Shown here piece by piece: positions 1-11,240 of a DNA stretch of 64,000 bases; position 1 is the first letter of the stretch, and each line of letters starts with the position of its first letter. Origin of the DNA: Antedon mediterranea (taxonomy: Eukaryota > Echinodermata > Crinoidea > Comatulida > Antedonidae). The position numbers were made by a program, and so were the translations under genes. The notes under the pieces are model-generated. The model was not told where the DNA came from. It searched no databases and saw nothing but the letters and a program-made list of their open reading frames with translations. The stretch is from assembly GCF_964355755.1 (NCBI RefSeq), contig NC_092674.1, positions 23,710,001 to 23,774,000 on the forward strand, read 5' to 3'.

Positions 1-798
1 GTTATATTTTTTATCAACACATCATTAATGTCATCAGAACTGCACATATTAATGTTGGCGATCGAACGATATTACAGTGTCTGTGTACCACTAACAGCTC
101 ACATCAACCCGCGAAAAAGAGCGGCAATCATTCTGACATCTACATGGTGCGTATCAGCATCGCTCGCTCTTAGCTTCATACCAGCGTGTGCTGATTATAC
201 CCGCGTATGTCTTTGGTGGAACAGTGTGTTTGTTGAGACTTATTCATTTTGTCTCTCCATCTCATTTCAAAACGATATTGATGCTGCGATTATCTACTAT
301 CAGATCACACAAACATTTGCCTTTTTTGTGTCAGTAATCGCAAGTAACATTCTCTACGTAATGGTGTTACGTCATTTACGTCGCGTTAACGTGTCTTTGC
401 AAAATCGTGGTATGGCTCATACGTCACAGTACAGAAACGAACAAATACGACAACATTTCAACCGTATGCTATGTTTTAATGGTTTAGTGTATTTCTTTCT
501 CTTAGCACCTTTCAACATCTACTGCTTGTTCTATTTTGCGTCGCTCATCAATGACGATAAGAAACTTCTAGAACCGCACGTGACGTCTATTTTGGATACT
601 ACGTTTCGCCTTCTCGGATACGTCAATTCTTGTATCAATCCCATTGTTTACGGTGCTACTAACCCAAGATATAGGAGGGCTTTTATTAGTGCATTTTCGG
701 TGAAAAGACGACCTACGATTGAAACTATAAGTATCGAAAAAGATAAGTCTAAAACAACATCTTTTACTAAAACTAAGTACACTACGCCCAATTTGTAA
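1..798 (+). CDS. Class A GPCR, 5'-truncated by window edge (receptor 1)
   Basis: Rhodopsin-class seven-transmembrane receptor in the plasma membrane. The frame is open from base 1, and the residues before the first Met (base 28) align with paralogues, so the gene starts left of the window. TM3 to the C-terminus is visible: ERY (E/DRY class) at the end of TM3, a Trp-Trp pair and Cys in extracellular loop 2, TM5, TM6 ending in LLAPF instead of the usual CWxP, and TM7 with NPIVY followed by a basic helix 8 and a Ser/Thr/Lys-rich tail. There are no introns. It is very similar to receptor 2 (2563-3657). The ligand cannot be assigned; the general shape is peptide-receptor-like. Confidence 0.93.
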   Translation, partial: VIFFINTSLMSSELHILMLAIERYYSVCVPLTAHINPRKRAAIILTSTWCVSASLALSFIPACADYTRVCLWWNSVFVETYSFCLSISFQNDIDAAIIYYQITQTFAFFVSVIASNILYVMVLRHLRRVNVSLQNRGMAHTSQYRNEQIRQHFNRMLCFNGLVYFFLLAPFNIYCLFYFASLINDDKKLLEPHVTSILDTTFRLLGYVNSCINPIVYGATNPRYRRAFISAFSVKRRPTIETISIEKDKSKTTSFTKTKYTTPNL

Positions 799-2562
799 AC
801 TGGTTGCTATCACATATCAGCAATTACATATCTCAAATGAGAATGTCTGTTGTAGGCCTATTGGAACTCTGGTTAGTGAAATGTCCGTACCTCTTCCAAT
901 ACAAATCTTTATCCGTCAGAGTAAAATGTAAACGCGTCTGCGGAATGTTGCAGGGAATTCCAATGATACTTTTAAAATCAAGATTGTGAGGCGTTTGATG
1001 AATTAACTGCCTTAAAATAACGTGACATGTTTGGAGAAACTATTCTCATCATCAGAACTCAAATCAACGCATAGAGTACAATAACACAGATTGTATTTAC
1101 ATGAGGCAGTAATTAGCATGACAGAAAAACTAGGCAACAAACAATCATATGGCAAGCGTGACGGGCGTATGTTCATCGTGGATATTTATAAGGTAATCTG
1201 TGCATGATCATCATCCAGTGGACGTCTTCTGACTCAGTGAATTGTGACAAGGCGCCTACTGTAGCGTTGCAGGAATCCAGCTATGAAAATGTGAATGTAG
1301 TATTAGTATTGGTCCCGGTATTGGTACTGGTCCTCAAGCAAACACGAAAACTAAGGAAATTCGGATTAGGCCGTCCACGGACCCACAACAGTCAGCAGTG
1401 CAGCACCTACCAGATCAGCTGAGAGACGGTTCCTACTCTTTTCGAATAATGTACCAATTTCTTTACCTATTTGTTCACGGGACCAACGGCTTTACATCGC
1501 ATCCGAATAGGGCTTCTTGTTGCTCATATCATCATGTTACCGGAATGTATTATGTCTATATTTTAACGGACATGATCGTCGTAATAATGCCATTTGAATA
1601 ACTGTGTGTAAATAATTTGTAAATTAAAAAAAATGGTTACGGCGAAACAATGATGTCTTAAAGAAGTGGTATGAAGTTTAATTGGTTGGAGCTGTTATGA
1701 CATAATGCAAGTAACGTTTCTATATTCATCATAGTTCTTTGAAATTCAAATGACATTAGAACCGATAAAAATACTATGATATGAATAACATAAAGAGTCA
1801 ATGTCATGACAAGGAACCATGTTGTTCTTATTATATTGCCAAATAAATGCGATATCATAGGAAATCCCGACATGACCAATCGCCTCTAAATACATTCAAA
1901 GTCAAAAACTTAGAAAAGATATATCAACCGCATTATGTTGAGAGTATGTGTAGCCACAAAGTAGTTAATTAATTATTTTTGTTAGGGAAAGAAGTTTAAC
2001 TATACTTATTTTTAGACATCATAATGATTATATAATGATTATATATTTTTAAAAAGCTTCAGCAGTAGGCCTGTTAGATATACTATGAGAAAGCATGTTG
2101 TCTCAAGGTTTCTAGCTTACAAATTGTTATTCCTAAATTCACTTACCTTATTGTACAATGTTCAATTAACGTGCACGTATAATTCGCTTTATCTTGTTAT
2201 ACTTGTGGTTAATTACCACCTGTATATCGGTAACAATTTACAATTAACACATTTCTTATTAATTGTTTACATTGTCCATGGAAACTCCAATGTTCACAAA
2301 TAAAATGACGTAAAAAACTAAAACTGTTATTATTGATCGTATTAAGTGTATATAAACATGCAGTTTATGACATCTCTTAAATGCTACCAAAACGATTTAC
2401 AATTATAAATAATAATTAGTAGCATTATCTTAGAATCTTAGGCCTACATTAGAAGCGATTACGCCTAATTAAACGATGCACATGACAGTGGTTATTACGA
2501 CCTTTGGAAGCCTGCAGCAACATAAAGACGAACGGAGGAGAACAAATACGAAATGCATCAAA
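799..2562. other. Intergenic, receptor 1 to receptor 2
   Basis: AT-rich spacer between two receptor genes in the same direction. It has short open frames without codon bias or recognisable domains and no clear repeat array. It presumably holds the 3' UTR of receptor 1 and the promoter and 5' UTR of receptor 2; I see no distinctive promoter motif. Confidence 0.6.
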
Positions 2563-3657
2563 ATGGATAACATGAACTGTGACGTTCATTGGAATATGTC
2601 TGCATTTGACAGAAACAATTACCTATATAAAGATTGGCAAAATTCAGTTATATTGATAGTTATACCAATGCTATTGATATTTGGTTTAACAACAAACTCA
2701 TGTTTTATTTTCATGGTTTACAGAGTTCCTGACATGCGCATTACTGTCAATATTCATCTTGTAAGTCTTGCAGTCGCAGATTCCTTGTGTCTTACTTTGA
2801 GTGTAGCTGATCAGCTTTTTCGCTTTGCCATCTCTGATTTGGAAGGGAACTTGGCGAACGTTGGCACCTCTGGTTGTATACTAATTCCGTTATTGGTCAA
2901 CACGGCACTAATGTCGTCAGAGCTTCACATATTGTTGTTGGCAATTGCAAATTATCATAGCGTTTGTGTACCACTAGCAGCTCACATCAATCCACATAGG
3001 CGAGCAGTTCGTCTGCTAACAGCTACATGGTTAGTATCTGCCTCAATAGCCATCAGCTTCATTCCTGCTTTTGCAAATTATGAACTTCGCTGCATTTGGT
3101 GGAACAGCACGTACGTGGAAACATACGGTGCGTGTATGTCTGTTGTATACACCACAGACCACAGTATTGATGCAACGTATATTTATTTTAATTTAACACA
3201 AACGTTTGCATTTTTCACGTCAGTAATCGCAAGTAACATTCTATACGTAATGATATTACGTCATTTACGTCAGGTTAACAAGTCTGTAGATAATCACGGC
3301 ATGGCACATACGTCACAACGAAAGAACAAACTAATACGGCAGCATTTTAACCGGATGTTATTTTTTAATGGAATAGTGTATTTCATTCTGCTAGCGCCGT
3401 TCAACATCTGTTCTTTGTTTCGATTTGTGTCGAACATTACCGGTACCAAACTTGTGCAACCGAATATAGAGGCAATATTGGATACTACGTTTCGCCTTCT
3501 TGGATACGTCAATTCCTGTATTAATCCAATTGTTTACGGTGCTACTAACCCAAGATATCGGAAAGCTTTTAAAATTGCTTTTTCGTCTACAAGAAAATTG
3601 GACGATCATAAAAATGGAAGTGAACTTGAGTGTAATTCACGTAGACCTACTCTTTAA
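2563..3657 (+). CDS. Class A GPCR with degenerate DRY motif (receptor 2)
   Basis: Intronless rhodopsin-class receptor. The Met at 2563 (context aaaATGG) gives 364 residues, like the 367- and 362-residue paralogues; an in-frame Met at 2476 would add 29 polar residues. In this numbering it has an N-glycosylation site (NMS) in the N-terminus, the TM1 Asn (TTNS), TM2 LAVAD, the conserved Cys before TM3, TM4, a Trp-Trp loop 2 with two Cys, TM5, TM6 with LLAPF and TM7 with NPIVY. The TM3 end reads IANYHSV where receptors 1, 3 and 4 read ERYYSV, so Arg3.50, which contacts G protein in this family, is replaced by Asn and the acidic residue by Ala. The frame is otherwise intact. It may be an atypical or biased receptor, or a gene under relaxed constraint. 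Confidence 0.93.
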   Translation: MDNMNCDVHWNMSAFDRNNYLYKDWQNSVILIVIPMLLIFGLTTNSCFIFMVYRVPDMRITVNIHLVSLAVADSLCLTLSVADQLFRFAISDLEGNLANVGTSGCILIPLLVNTALMSSELHILLLAIANYHSVCVPLAAHINPHRRAVRLLTATWLVSASIAISFIPAFANYELRCIWWNSTYVETYGACMSVVYTTDHSIDATYIYFNLTQTFAFFTSVIASNILYVMILRHLRQVNKSVDNHGMAHTSQRKNKLIRQHFNRMLFFNGIVYFILLAPFNICSLFRFVSNITGTKLVQPNIEAILDTTFRLLGYVNSCINPIVYGATNPRYRKAFKIAFSSTRKLDDHKNGSELECNSRRPTL

Positions 3658-4084
3658 GCGCAACTATTTATGTAAAATTTAGTTTATGTTATGTAAAGAA
3701 TGTATTGTAATCGGTTCGTAATTGCATCATGTTTTCAAAAATGTTTGCAACTGAGATGCTAAATAAGGTTTAACCAGCAAATAACGTCACGCACGTAGGC
3801 CTAGGATGAACAAAAAGTTTGACGGCACCGGCACGGGCTAAGAGGATTCGTCATTCCTTATCATGCCTTCTTTCCACAACGTTTGTTTTTCTTCTGTGTA
3901 TGTGTGTTCACTTACAACACTACTATATTAATAGTAATAAACACATGTAGGCTAAGTAAAGGATGTATTTTTGATCGCAAATAAAAAGCATGTATAAGCC
4001 TAGGCTATAATTGCACCTACTAGAATCATCTGCCTTGTGTCGGTCTCGGTTGTGTTGGATTCACAAAAACATTCAAATGTATGT

Positions 4085-4216
4085 GTGATGGTATGAAGAC
4101 GACGATAAAGAAGTTGACAATGACGAAGACAAATGATGATGAAAAGTAAAACATGTTAATGATTATGATGATGGTAAAGATGAAGACGATGATAATGAAG
4201 ATGATGATAAAGATAC
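4085..4216. repeat. GAT/GAAGAC-rich microsatellite
   Basis: Imperfect run of gatgat, gaagac and gataat triplets on the plus strand. It makes an artificial Ile/Phe-rich open frame on the minus strand. Confidence 0.7.
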
Positions 4217-4551
4217 TAATTATCATGTCATTACAAGCATGTACTCCATCTTTATATAAATACAAAAGTCCGACAACATATGGTGACAACCGGGTTAAAT
4301 CTTGGCGGAAATTAAATACGCCAATTTATTAACAATTGAATTGTTCAGCTGAACCTTACAACTAAAATATACTAGCATATATGTATAACAGTAGTTTGAA
4401 AAACTCCGGTCATTTTAATACCCATTATCCCTACATTGTTCATCTACGTATGCAACAGGAGATTGTGTGACGATATAGAGGGCGCCATAGAAGAAATTAT
4501 AAGAAACCGTTATAAACTATTTTTCTAAGTCCTCGGAGTGCATACTTACTG

Positions 4552-4724
4552 AAGCGTGGTTCCCACTAGCGACGCAACACAACGACGTAACGCACGCAAG
4601 TGAATTGACCAGTCACAAGCGATGGCTTATTCGCTTGTGATTGCTAACTGTCTATAACTTCACTTGTCATTGGTTAAAACGATTGCGTTACGTTCTAGCA
4701 AGCTTTACTTGTAGCGGGAACAAG
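4552..4724. mobile_element. MITE family B, copy 1
   Basis: Starts aagcgtggttcccact and ends with a rough inverted match (agcgggaacaag). The centre, with acaagcgatggcttat, is shared with the copy at 52404-52581. It is short, non-coding and foldback-like, as expected of a non-autonomous DNA transposon. Confidence 0.7.
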
Positions 4725-5687
4725 TATTACTGAAAAGCCCCTCTTCAATATGAATGAAATCTTATGGTATGGCGCAAACTTTAATGGCTTTTAAAAGAAT
4801 GTATGGACTGACAAAGCAGCACATCAACAGGACGAAGAGAGTTCCACAATAGAACAACAGAAAAGTTCAATTTTAATTAGACATCTAATTCGAAAATAAG
4901 AATCCATGATAATTTTAGAAACCTGGATTATATCAGCTCTTTGTCTTAATAGACCAACGTAGAAAGGCCAAGTAACTGCTGCACCAAAGAATGAAACTAG
5001 TAACTTTGTTTTTATTTTACTATGCATACATACATTCTACAGCAACCCTATAAGAACATTTTTTTATCATTATCAATAATTGACATGTCACTGCTAGCAA
5101 TCTACTTCAATCTAAATCAAAACAATAAGTTATTGATCTACGTACTATTATGTCCTAATGAGAATTAAAGAAATTAATCCAATTAACCCCAATGATTGTG
5201 TCAATCCAATCGTAATAACAATTGTCTCGATTCTTTCGACATTTAAAATAGGTTTTACAACTATTGATTCGACATCTGACGATTATATAGTTACGCCAGC
5301 CGATTCTCGTACGACAGTCATAATCTAGTGACACTAAACATCGAGTCAAACATCGTGTCTGCTGACAAAGCAGCCTCATACGCATACAACTATGACGAAC
5401 AAGCCTAAAACGTCTGAGGCCTCCATAGTTTGTTTGGGCCACTTATCATCCCTAAACCAGGAGCCTTAGGCCTCTTCGTTATGCCACTGCTAATACAATA
5501 CGATCACGTTGGGTTCGAACCTTAGTTTACCGAATGGAAAGCTGAAGCTTAAGGAACATCTGGATGGCACATTGAAGAGGCTACTATAGTGTATAAAGTC
5601 TACTATAATTCCAAGAGGCTATACATCTTTAATATGATGTCTCTTTAGTGACATCAGTCATTGCTTGCTCTTCCATAATAAAAACGG

Positions 5688-6791
5688 CTAGTCTACAGAA
5701 GCTAATGCAATTGTTAGCTTGGTGGTAGTCATGCGTTGTCCTGTCGTCAAAGTGTCATGGTTGTTGGAAGGTTGTAGCTTGCTTGGTGAGTACGCAACCA
5801 TAAAGGCACTTCTATATTTTGGGTTCGCAGCCCCATATACAAGTGGGTTTACACACGAATTTAAGTAAAGAAGCAACCGACATGTAGTAAATAATGGAGA
5901 AGAATCTGCAACTGAATTACCACCAGAAATATAAGACACGAAGTCACAAAAAGCGTACAATTGAAATGGTGCCGATAGTGTGAAATATACCAGCCAGTTG
6001 AACCAAAGCATTCGATTAAAGTACTGTTTCACTTTACTTTTGCGGTAGTGTGTCGTCTGCGCCATCCCGCGATTTTTCAACGACGCGCTAACTCTACGCA
6101 GCTTACGTAAGACCTTTACGTACAGAACACTGCTGATTACCAATGATGTCAGAAAGACGATAGGTTGTGCTAAATTAATATAAATATTAGCACCGTCAAT
6201 TTCAATATCTGATGTGACTGATCTACAAACACCATATGTATCTGATAGATCTGAATATTTCGTGTCTTCAAGACAGTAAAGTCTGTAATCGGCATAAGAC
6301 GGTGTAAAACTGGCGGCAATCAACACAGATACCAACCAAGTAGCTGTAAGCAGACGGGTTGCTCGCTTTTTCTGATTGAACTGAGCCTTGAGTGGTACAC
6401 ATACACTATAGTAACGTTCAAAAGCTATCACTAATATGTGAAGTTCTGACGACAATAGTGATGTAAATACAAGGAATACGATAAGAATGCAGCCAGCTGT
6501 GCCGCGATGTCCAGCATCCCCATACAAAGGTGAAATCACATGACGAGCAAGTTTATCGCTGATGCTTATGGCAAGAAATGAGACATCTGCCACGGCCAGG
6601 CTGACGAGATATATATTGATGGTAATTCTCATGTCAGGAACTCTGTAAACCATGAAGATGAAACAGGAGTTTGTAATTAAGCCGAATGCTAATACAATTG
6701 GCATCACAATCACGGTTACTACACTTTCCCAATCTGTGTATTCCCGCAAATTACTCGAGTCAAATCCCTGTATACAATCAATGTTCTTCAT
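5688..6791 (-). CDS. Class A GPCR (receptor 3)
   Basis: Intronless 367-residue rhodopsin-class receptor at the plasma membrane. Visible landmarks are TM1 at about 22-49 with Asn41, TM2 with LAVAD (Asp69), Cys101 before TM3 pairing with a loop-2 Cys (173 or 189), ERY at 125-127 followed by YSVCVPL, TM4 at about 145-165, TM5 at 202-228, a basic intracellular loop 3, TM6 at 258-282 with SAPF (274-276) in place of CWxP, and NPLVY at 325-329 in TM7. The C-tail is Ser/Thr-rich. It is a close paralogue of receptor 4, matching at DNA level along most of the gene, so a recent duplication. The ligand is unknown. The first Met aligns with the inferred start of receptor 4. Confidence 0.95.
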   Translation of the reverse strand: MKNIDCIQGFDSSNLREYTDWESVVTVIVMPIVLAFGLITNSCFIFMVYRVPDMRITINIYLVSLAVADVSFLAISISDKLARHVISPLYGDAGHRGTAGCILIVFLVFTSLLSSELHILVIAFERYYSVCVPLKAQFNQKKRATRLLTATWLVSVLIAASFTPSYADYRLYCLEDTKYSDLSDTYGVCRSVTSDIEIDGANIYINLAQPIVFLTSLVISSVLYVKVLRKLRRVSASLKNRGMAQTTHYRKSKVKQYFNRMLWFNWLVYFTLSAPFQLYAFCDFVSYISGGNSVADSSPLFTTCRLLLYLNSCVNPLVYGAANPKYRSAFMVAYSPSKLQPSNNHDTLTTGQRMTTTKLTIALASVD

Positions 6792-9440
6792 ATCTTATTC
6801 TTTACAGTGGAAGAAAAGAAGTACGATGGTATAAAAATTACTCTGTAAATGCTTCTTAATGAGAACAAAGTGGCACTTAATACAAACAACACGATCATAT
6901 ACTGATTCTGCGCACAGAGTTGTTTGTCAAGAAATGTCAAAGCAATATTAAAGTTCTTCAATATTTACTTTGATCTTAAAGATAAATTATTCCTAGATTA
7001 ACATGTTGCGCAATCATAGAATCTAAGCGCCAATAAAATAATAATAGACTTGATTGAATCCGAATTAAAATGGGTGTGAGCTGTCGGAGATGGACGTCGC
7101 TGGTTGTTTCTCCTTTCGCTGGTTAACAATTAGTAGGCCTTATTACCTTTAATGAAATTGGATTACCTGAATCTTTAAAAACACCACCACAACCTTTCAA
7201 AAAAAATCTAACAACTTCATATTTATTTCCATCCTAATATAAGAATTGTTTAAACTGTTGAAAATAATGCAAAAAGCTTGTGTAAAATAATCTAATTAAA
7301 TAGAACTGAGATGTGAATTAACAATAGACCGGCAAGAATATACCTGGCAAGAATTAGCTGGCAAGATGGTTTGAAAAATTCTTCTTAAACGTTTTCCGCT
7401 ACTTAGACATTACGCTTTCCATGTTTTGTTTCTGTTTAGGGCAGGATGGTTTGTTATTGTGTTTATTTTATTTATGTTTAATTTGGTTCATTTAGTTATA
7501 TTTTCTTTTCATTTTGTTTCCTTTATTGTTTGTTTAATTGGTGTATCATCCGGTAGTATAGGTGTGTTTCCATACCATTTTAGTCTTCTTCGTTTCATTA
7601 TTTACTCTATTCTTCTCAAACTCAACAGTTCTTTTCAGAACTATATACGCAAACTTTATATCAACATCCATTCTTCTTGTGATCTGGTATATTTCCTTGT
7701 TACTCACTCTATCCGTTATAACTCTATCACATTACGTCACATATTCCACTGATACATATCTATGTTATCTTGTAATCGTTTGTTGAGTACCCAGAGTTCA
7801 CTAACATTTAAAAATATACTAGCTATATAGGTCTATGCGTCAAACAAATCGGCATTTTACATCTATCTTCAACCAAGGAATGTTGTAGGATTGCCTTGCT
7901 TCAACTTGTTATATGCCATAGCAGCTAGTGATTTTTTTATTGCCTTTTTTACTATGGTTTAAATATCAATATTATACAAAATTATTTATTATTAATTGTT
8001 ATTAATTTTTCTATGGTAATAATCCAGTTTTGTTTTTCACTATGCGAATTTTTTCACACGAATTGAAGGCATTGGGTTATGCGCATGCGCATTAATATTT
8101 TTATTTTCTTTTTGCGATGCGAAAAAATACAAAGTCATCGTCCAGCAAAAATGTTCAATTCGTGCGAGTAGAGGGTATATATAACTTATTAACCCAGGAT
8201 ATTAGCTACTCGAATAAATTTTGTTCTGAATATGTGATATCAGCTTTTATTTTCTTTGTTTTTAAATCGTAGAGGCGTTTCAGAAACCATCTGTGTCTTC
8301 ATAGGCAAATCTGTGTCATTGTACTTAACATTACATACTGTATAATAACACTTCACCAATATCGTCATCAACTTATGAGTTGTTTACATTATCCGTGGTA
8401 ACTGCAAATTTCACGTTTATGGTAAATAAATTAATTTGTACAAACAAACAATAACAGAAATGAATGTGAAAGAGGATCATTTGAACCAGTATACATTTAA
8501 TTAAATTTTCTTAATACCATTAAGATTTGTAGAGAATATTATACTCAATAAAATCTTCCGCCGTAATGGTAGACGTGTGAGTGCATGAAAAATATACAGA
8601 AGCTAATGTAGATCAATTGGTAATTGGCAACGCATGATAATATACTATCGATGCAGGCAATATCAAAACGAAAACGATTTCTGGTTTGGAAAGAATACAT
8701 CAAATCAACAACATGTACGATGGCCAACAGTATTATATTCGTTTTGTTGTGTAAACAGACCTTAATACAAAGTCATATATCCTACTTGTCAATTTAGAAT
8801 AATTTACTAGGCATACAATAACATAATTGATCACGAAGTATACTAGCCTACTTTAAGCGTAGGTGTAATAACGTTTTAACGTTTCAATCCTCTTTTTTTT
8901 CCGTCCATCTTTAGCAGACAACATGTTCCTCAATATGTTCGTATTTGGTCCTATGGCAAATCATTGATATATGTTTGCTGTTTTCTGAATTAATATGGAC
9001 GCACTTTTACCTATGTTGTATCCTATCCTTTTAACGAACTCCCACCTTTTGTCAAATTTTTCCTAACTTTTGATTTGAATTAATAAAACTCATTTAATTC
9101 GCAAATTTCAGAATACAATACGCCTTTGAACATTCTTATTTTTAATTTTAGTAATATAAATGTTTGACTGAATATGGTACATATAGGCCTACTAATAATT
9201 TGAAACAGTGTCACACTTCTTGAATAACGGTGCATCCATAGTAATTAAAATAAATAAAAGTTAAAAAAGAATAATTAATAATAGGTCAATATACAAGAAA
9301 ACCTAAATAAATTATGTACACAATATAAAAGTAACTATTATTATTAAATCTATATTATAGCCCTAAAACACACCATTCTACACCTTTTCTATAGTTTGTG
9401 TATGTTTAGATAAAAATACATAAATTACAGAGAACTGAAA
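6792..9440. other. Intergenic, receptor 3 to receptor 4
   Basis: AT-rich spacer between two minus-strand receptor genes. At about 6870-6970, upstream of receptor 3, a stretch with aacacgat, tctgcgcaca and cttcaatattt resembles the repeat unit upstream of receptor 4 (10585-11240). A palindrome with NRF1-like GCGCATGCGC lies at 8079-8092. No gene is seen; the open frames at 7426-7786 are T-rich and not gene-like. Confidence 0.55.
8056..8167. repeat. Foldback sequence with GCGCATGCGC palindrome
   Basis: Inverted arms around cacgaattgaa (about 8057-8067) and ttcaattcgtg (about 8155-8165) enclose a perfect 14-bp palindrome containing GCGCATGCGC (8079-8092), the NRF1 consensus. A TATA-like stretch (gtatatataa) follows at about 8175. 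This is either a small MITE or an isolated regulatory site; no gene starts beside it. Confidence 0.4.
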
Positions 9441-10529
9441 TCAGTCTATTACTGCTATTGAAATCGTTGTTTTCGTCGTTGCCATCATTTGTCCGGTATT
9501 ATTGTTAGAATGTAGCTTCCTTTTCGAACACGCGGCTATAAAGGAAACTCGATATTTTGGGTTCGTAGCCGCATACACAAGTGGGTTTACACACGAATTT
9601 AGGTAAACTAGCAACCGACATGTAGTAAACAATGGAGTAGAGCTTGTAACTGAATTACCACCAGTAATATACGATACGAAGTCACAAAAAGCATACAATT
9701 GAAATGGTGCTGCTAAGGTGAAATATACCAGCCAATTGCACCAAAGCATTCGATTAAAGTACTGTTTCACTTTACTTTTTCTATAGTGAGTCGTCTGCGC
9801 CATACCGCGGTTTTTTAACGACGCGCTTACTCTACGCAGCTTACGTAAAACCTTTACGTATAGAACACTGCTGACCACCAATGATGTCAGAAAGATGAGA
9901 GGTTGTGCTAAATTAAAATAAATATTAGCACCGTCAATTTCATTATCTGATGTGACTGATCTGCAAACACCATATATATCTGATAAATCTGAATACTTCG
10001 TGTCTTGAAGACAGTAAAGTTTGTAATCGGAATAGGCAGGCGTAAAACTGGTGGCAATTAATACAGATACCAACCAGGTAGCTGTAAGCAGACGGACTGC
10101 TCGTTTTTTCTGATTGAGCTTAGCCTTGAGGGGTACACAAACACTATAGTAACGTTCAAAAGCTAGCACTAATATGTGAAGTTCTGATGAAAGGTTTGCT
10201 ACATATATAAATAAATATATAAGGATGCAACCAGATGTGTCGCGATGTCCAGCGTCTCCATACAATGGTGACATCACATGTTTAGCAAGTTTATCACTGA
10301 TGGTGAAAACCAGGAATGAGACATCTGCCACGGCCAGACTGACTAGATATATATTGATGGTAATTCTCATGTCAGGAACTCTGTAAACCATGAAGATGAA
10401 AAAGAAGTTTGTGATTAAGCCGAATGCTAATACAATTGGCATCACAATAACGGTTACAACACTTTCCCAATCTGTGTATACCCGCAAACTGCTCGTGTCG
10501 AATCCAGACGTACATGTAATATGCTTCAT
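9441..10529 (-). CDS. Class A GPCR (receptor 4)
   Basis: Intronless rhodopsin-class receptor. The Met at 10529 gives 362 residues and aligns with the start of receptor 3 (MKNIDC versus MKHITC); an upstream in-frame Met at 10580 would add 17 residues that the paralogue lacks. It has the same layout as receptor 3: the TM1 Asn in LITN, LAVAD in TM2, Cys before TM3, ERYYSVCVPL, two loop-2 Cys, a basic loop 3 with the shared run NRGMAQTTHYRKSKVKQY, TM6 with AAPF and TM7 with NPLVYAATNPKYR. Differences from receptor 3 cluster in TM3, the ends and the tail. Receptors 3 and 4 look like a recent direct duplication. The ligand is unknown. Confidence 0.95.
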   Translation of the reverse strand: MKHITCTSGFDTSSLRVYTDWESVVTVIVMPIVLAFGLITNFFFIFMVYRVPDMRITINIYLVSLAVADVSFLVFTISDKLAKHVMSPLYGDAGHRDTSGCILIYLFIYVANLSSELHILVLAFERYYSVCVPLKAKLNQKKRAVRLLTATWLVSVLIATSFTPAYSDYKLYCLQDTKYSDLSDIYGVCRSVTSDNEIDGANIYFNLAQPLIFLTSLVVSSVLYVKVLRKLRRVSASLKNRGMAQTTHYRKSKVKQYFNRMLWCNWLVYFTLAAPFQLYAFCDFVSYITGGNSVTSSTPLFTTCRLLVYLNSCVNPLVYAATNPKYRVSFIAACSKRKLHSNNNTGQMMATTKTTISIAVID

Positions 10530-10584
10530 ATCTAATTTGTATGTGCTTTCACGTTCTTTAAAATAGGTTGTTTTAAACAAAATG

Positions 10585-11240
10585 AAACGACACAGTGGTT
10601 ACTAAAACAAAAAACACGATTCGTAAACTGAGCATGCGCAGACACTTTTTCATAAAGTGTTTATAGAGTAGATAATAAAAATCTCCAATATTTCAATACA
10701 AAATGATTAATACGGTAATAACTCTCCAAGCGCGAATTTTAGGCGACGAAATTATGAAATTGCAATGTTTAAACCAACATATTCTTTAAATAGACTCCAC
10801 AGTGGTTAATAACAAAACCACGGATCTGGGAAATTCGCAATATCTTTGTAACGTTTACAACAATAAAACTCTTCAATATTTTCCAACGATAATTAATAAG
10901 GTATAACCAATGATTTTATAGCCGAATGTAGGCTACCTCACTGGGTATAATCCACTTGCTTCTTTATTAACAAAATGTTTGTGCACTAAATTATGAAAAA
11001 AAGTATGTTTAAACAAAACGGTTTGTGAATAAATGACACAATGGTTACTTAATTAATAAAAACACGACCAAGAAACGGAGCATGCGCAAACACTTTAATA
11101 CAAAACACTTCAATTTAAAACAATACTTTGAATAATGGACAACAAAATAAATGCAAGACCGAGAACTGAGCACTTTTATTTGTGTTAATATTTATTACAA
11201 TAAAACTCTAATAAAAACTTTAATATTTCCGTTAAAATAA
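10585..11240. repeat. Degenerate tandem repeat upstream of receptor 4
   Basis: Three to four diverged copies, about 210-240 bp apart (starts near 10590, 10797, 11035 and perhaps 11150), share cacagtggtta, aaacacga, gagcatgcgcaaacactt and aaaactcttcaatattt. A related single stretch lies at about 6870-6970 upstream of receptor 3, so the unit was probably part of the ancestral upstream region and was amplified here. GCATGCGC in two copies resembles NRF1 half-sites. Confidence 0.5.

Larger units (their letters stand above)
3658..5687. other. Intergenic, receptors 2 and 3 (convergent)
   Basis: The space between two convergent receptor genes. It holds a GAT/GAAGAC-rich microsatellite (about 4085-4216) and a 170-bp MITE of family B (4552-4724). 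The rest is AT-rich. Open frames here, including a 95-codon one on the minus strand at 5155-5442, show no family resemblance. Confidence 0.6.

Noticed and set aside
5155-5442. 95-codon minus-strand frame, considered as a GPCR remnant
   Set aside because: Cys/Arg-rich, no transmembrane pattern, no resemblance to the neighbouring receptors on either strand.
5505-5522. B-box-like ggttcgaacc, possible tRNA
   Set aside because: No A box at the right distance and no cloverleaf could be drawn. At most an old SINE trace.
7426-7786. Overlapping Phe/Leu/Ser-rich open frames suggesting a membrane protein
   Set aside because: Arises from T-rich sequence in two frames at once; no family motif and no paralogue in the cluster.
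10530-10580. Longer N-terminus for receptor 4
   Set aside because: The paralogue receptor 3 starts at the equivalent of 10529, and the extra residues are not conserved.
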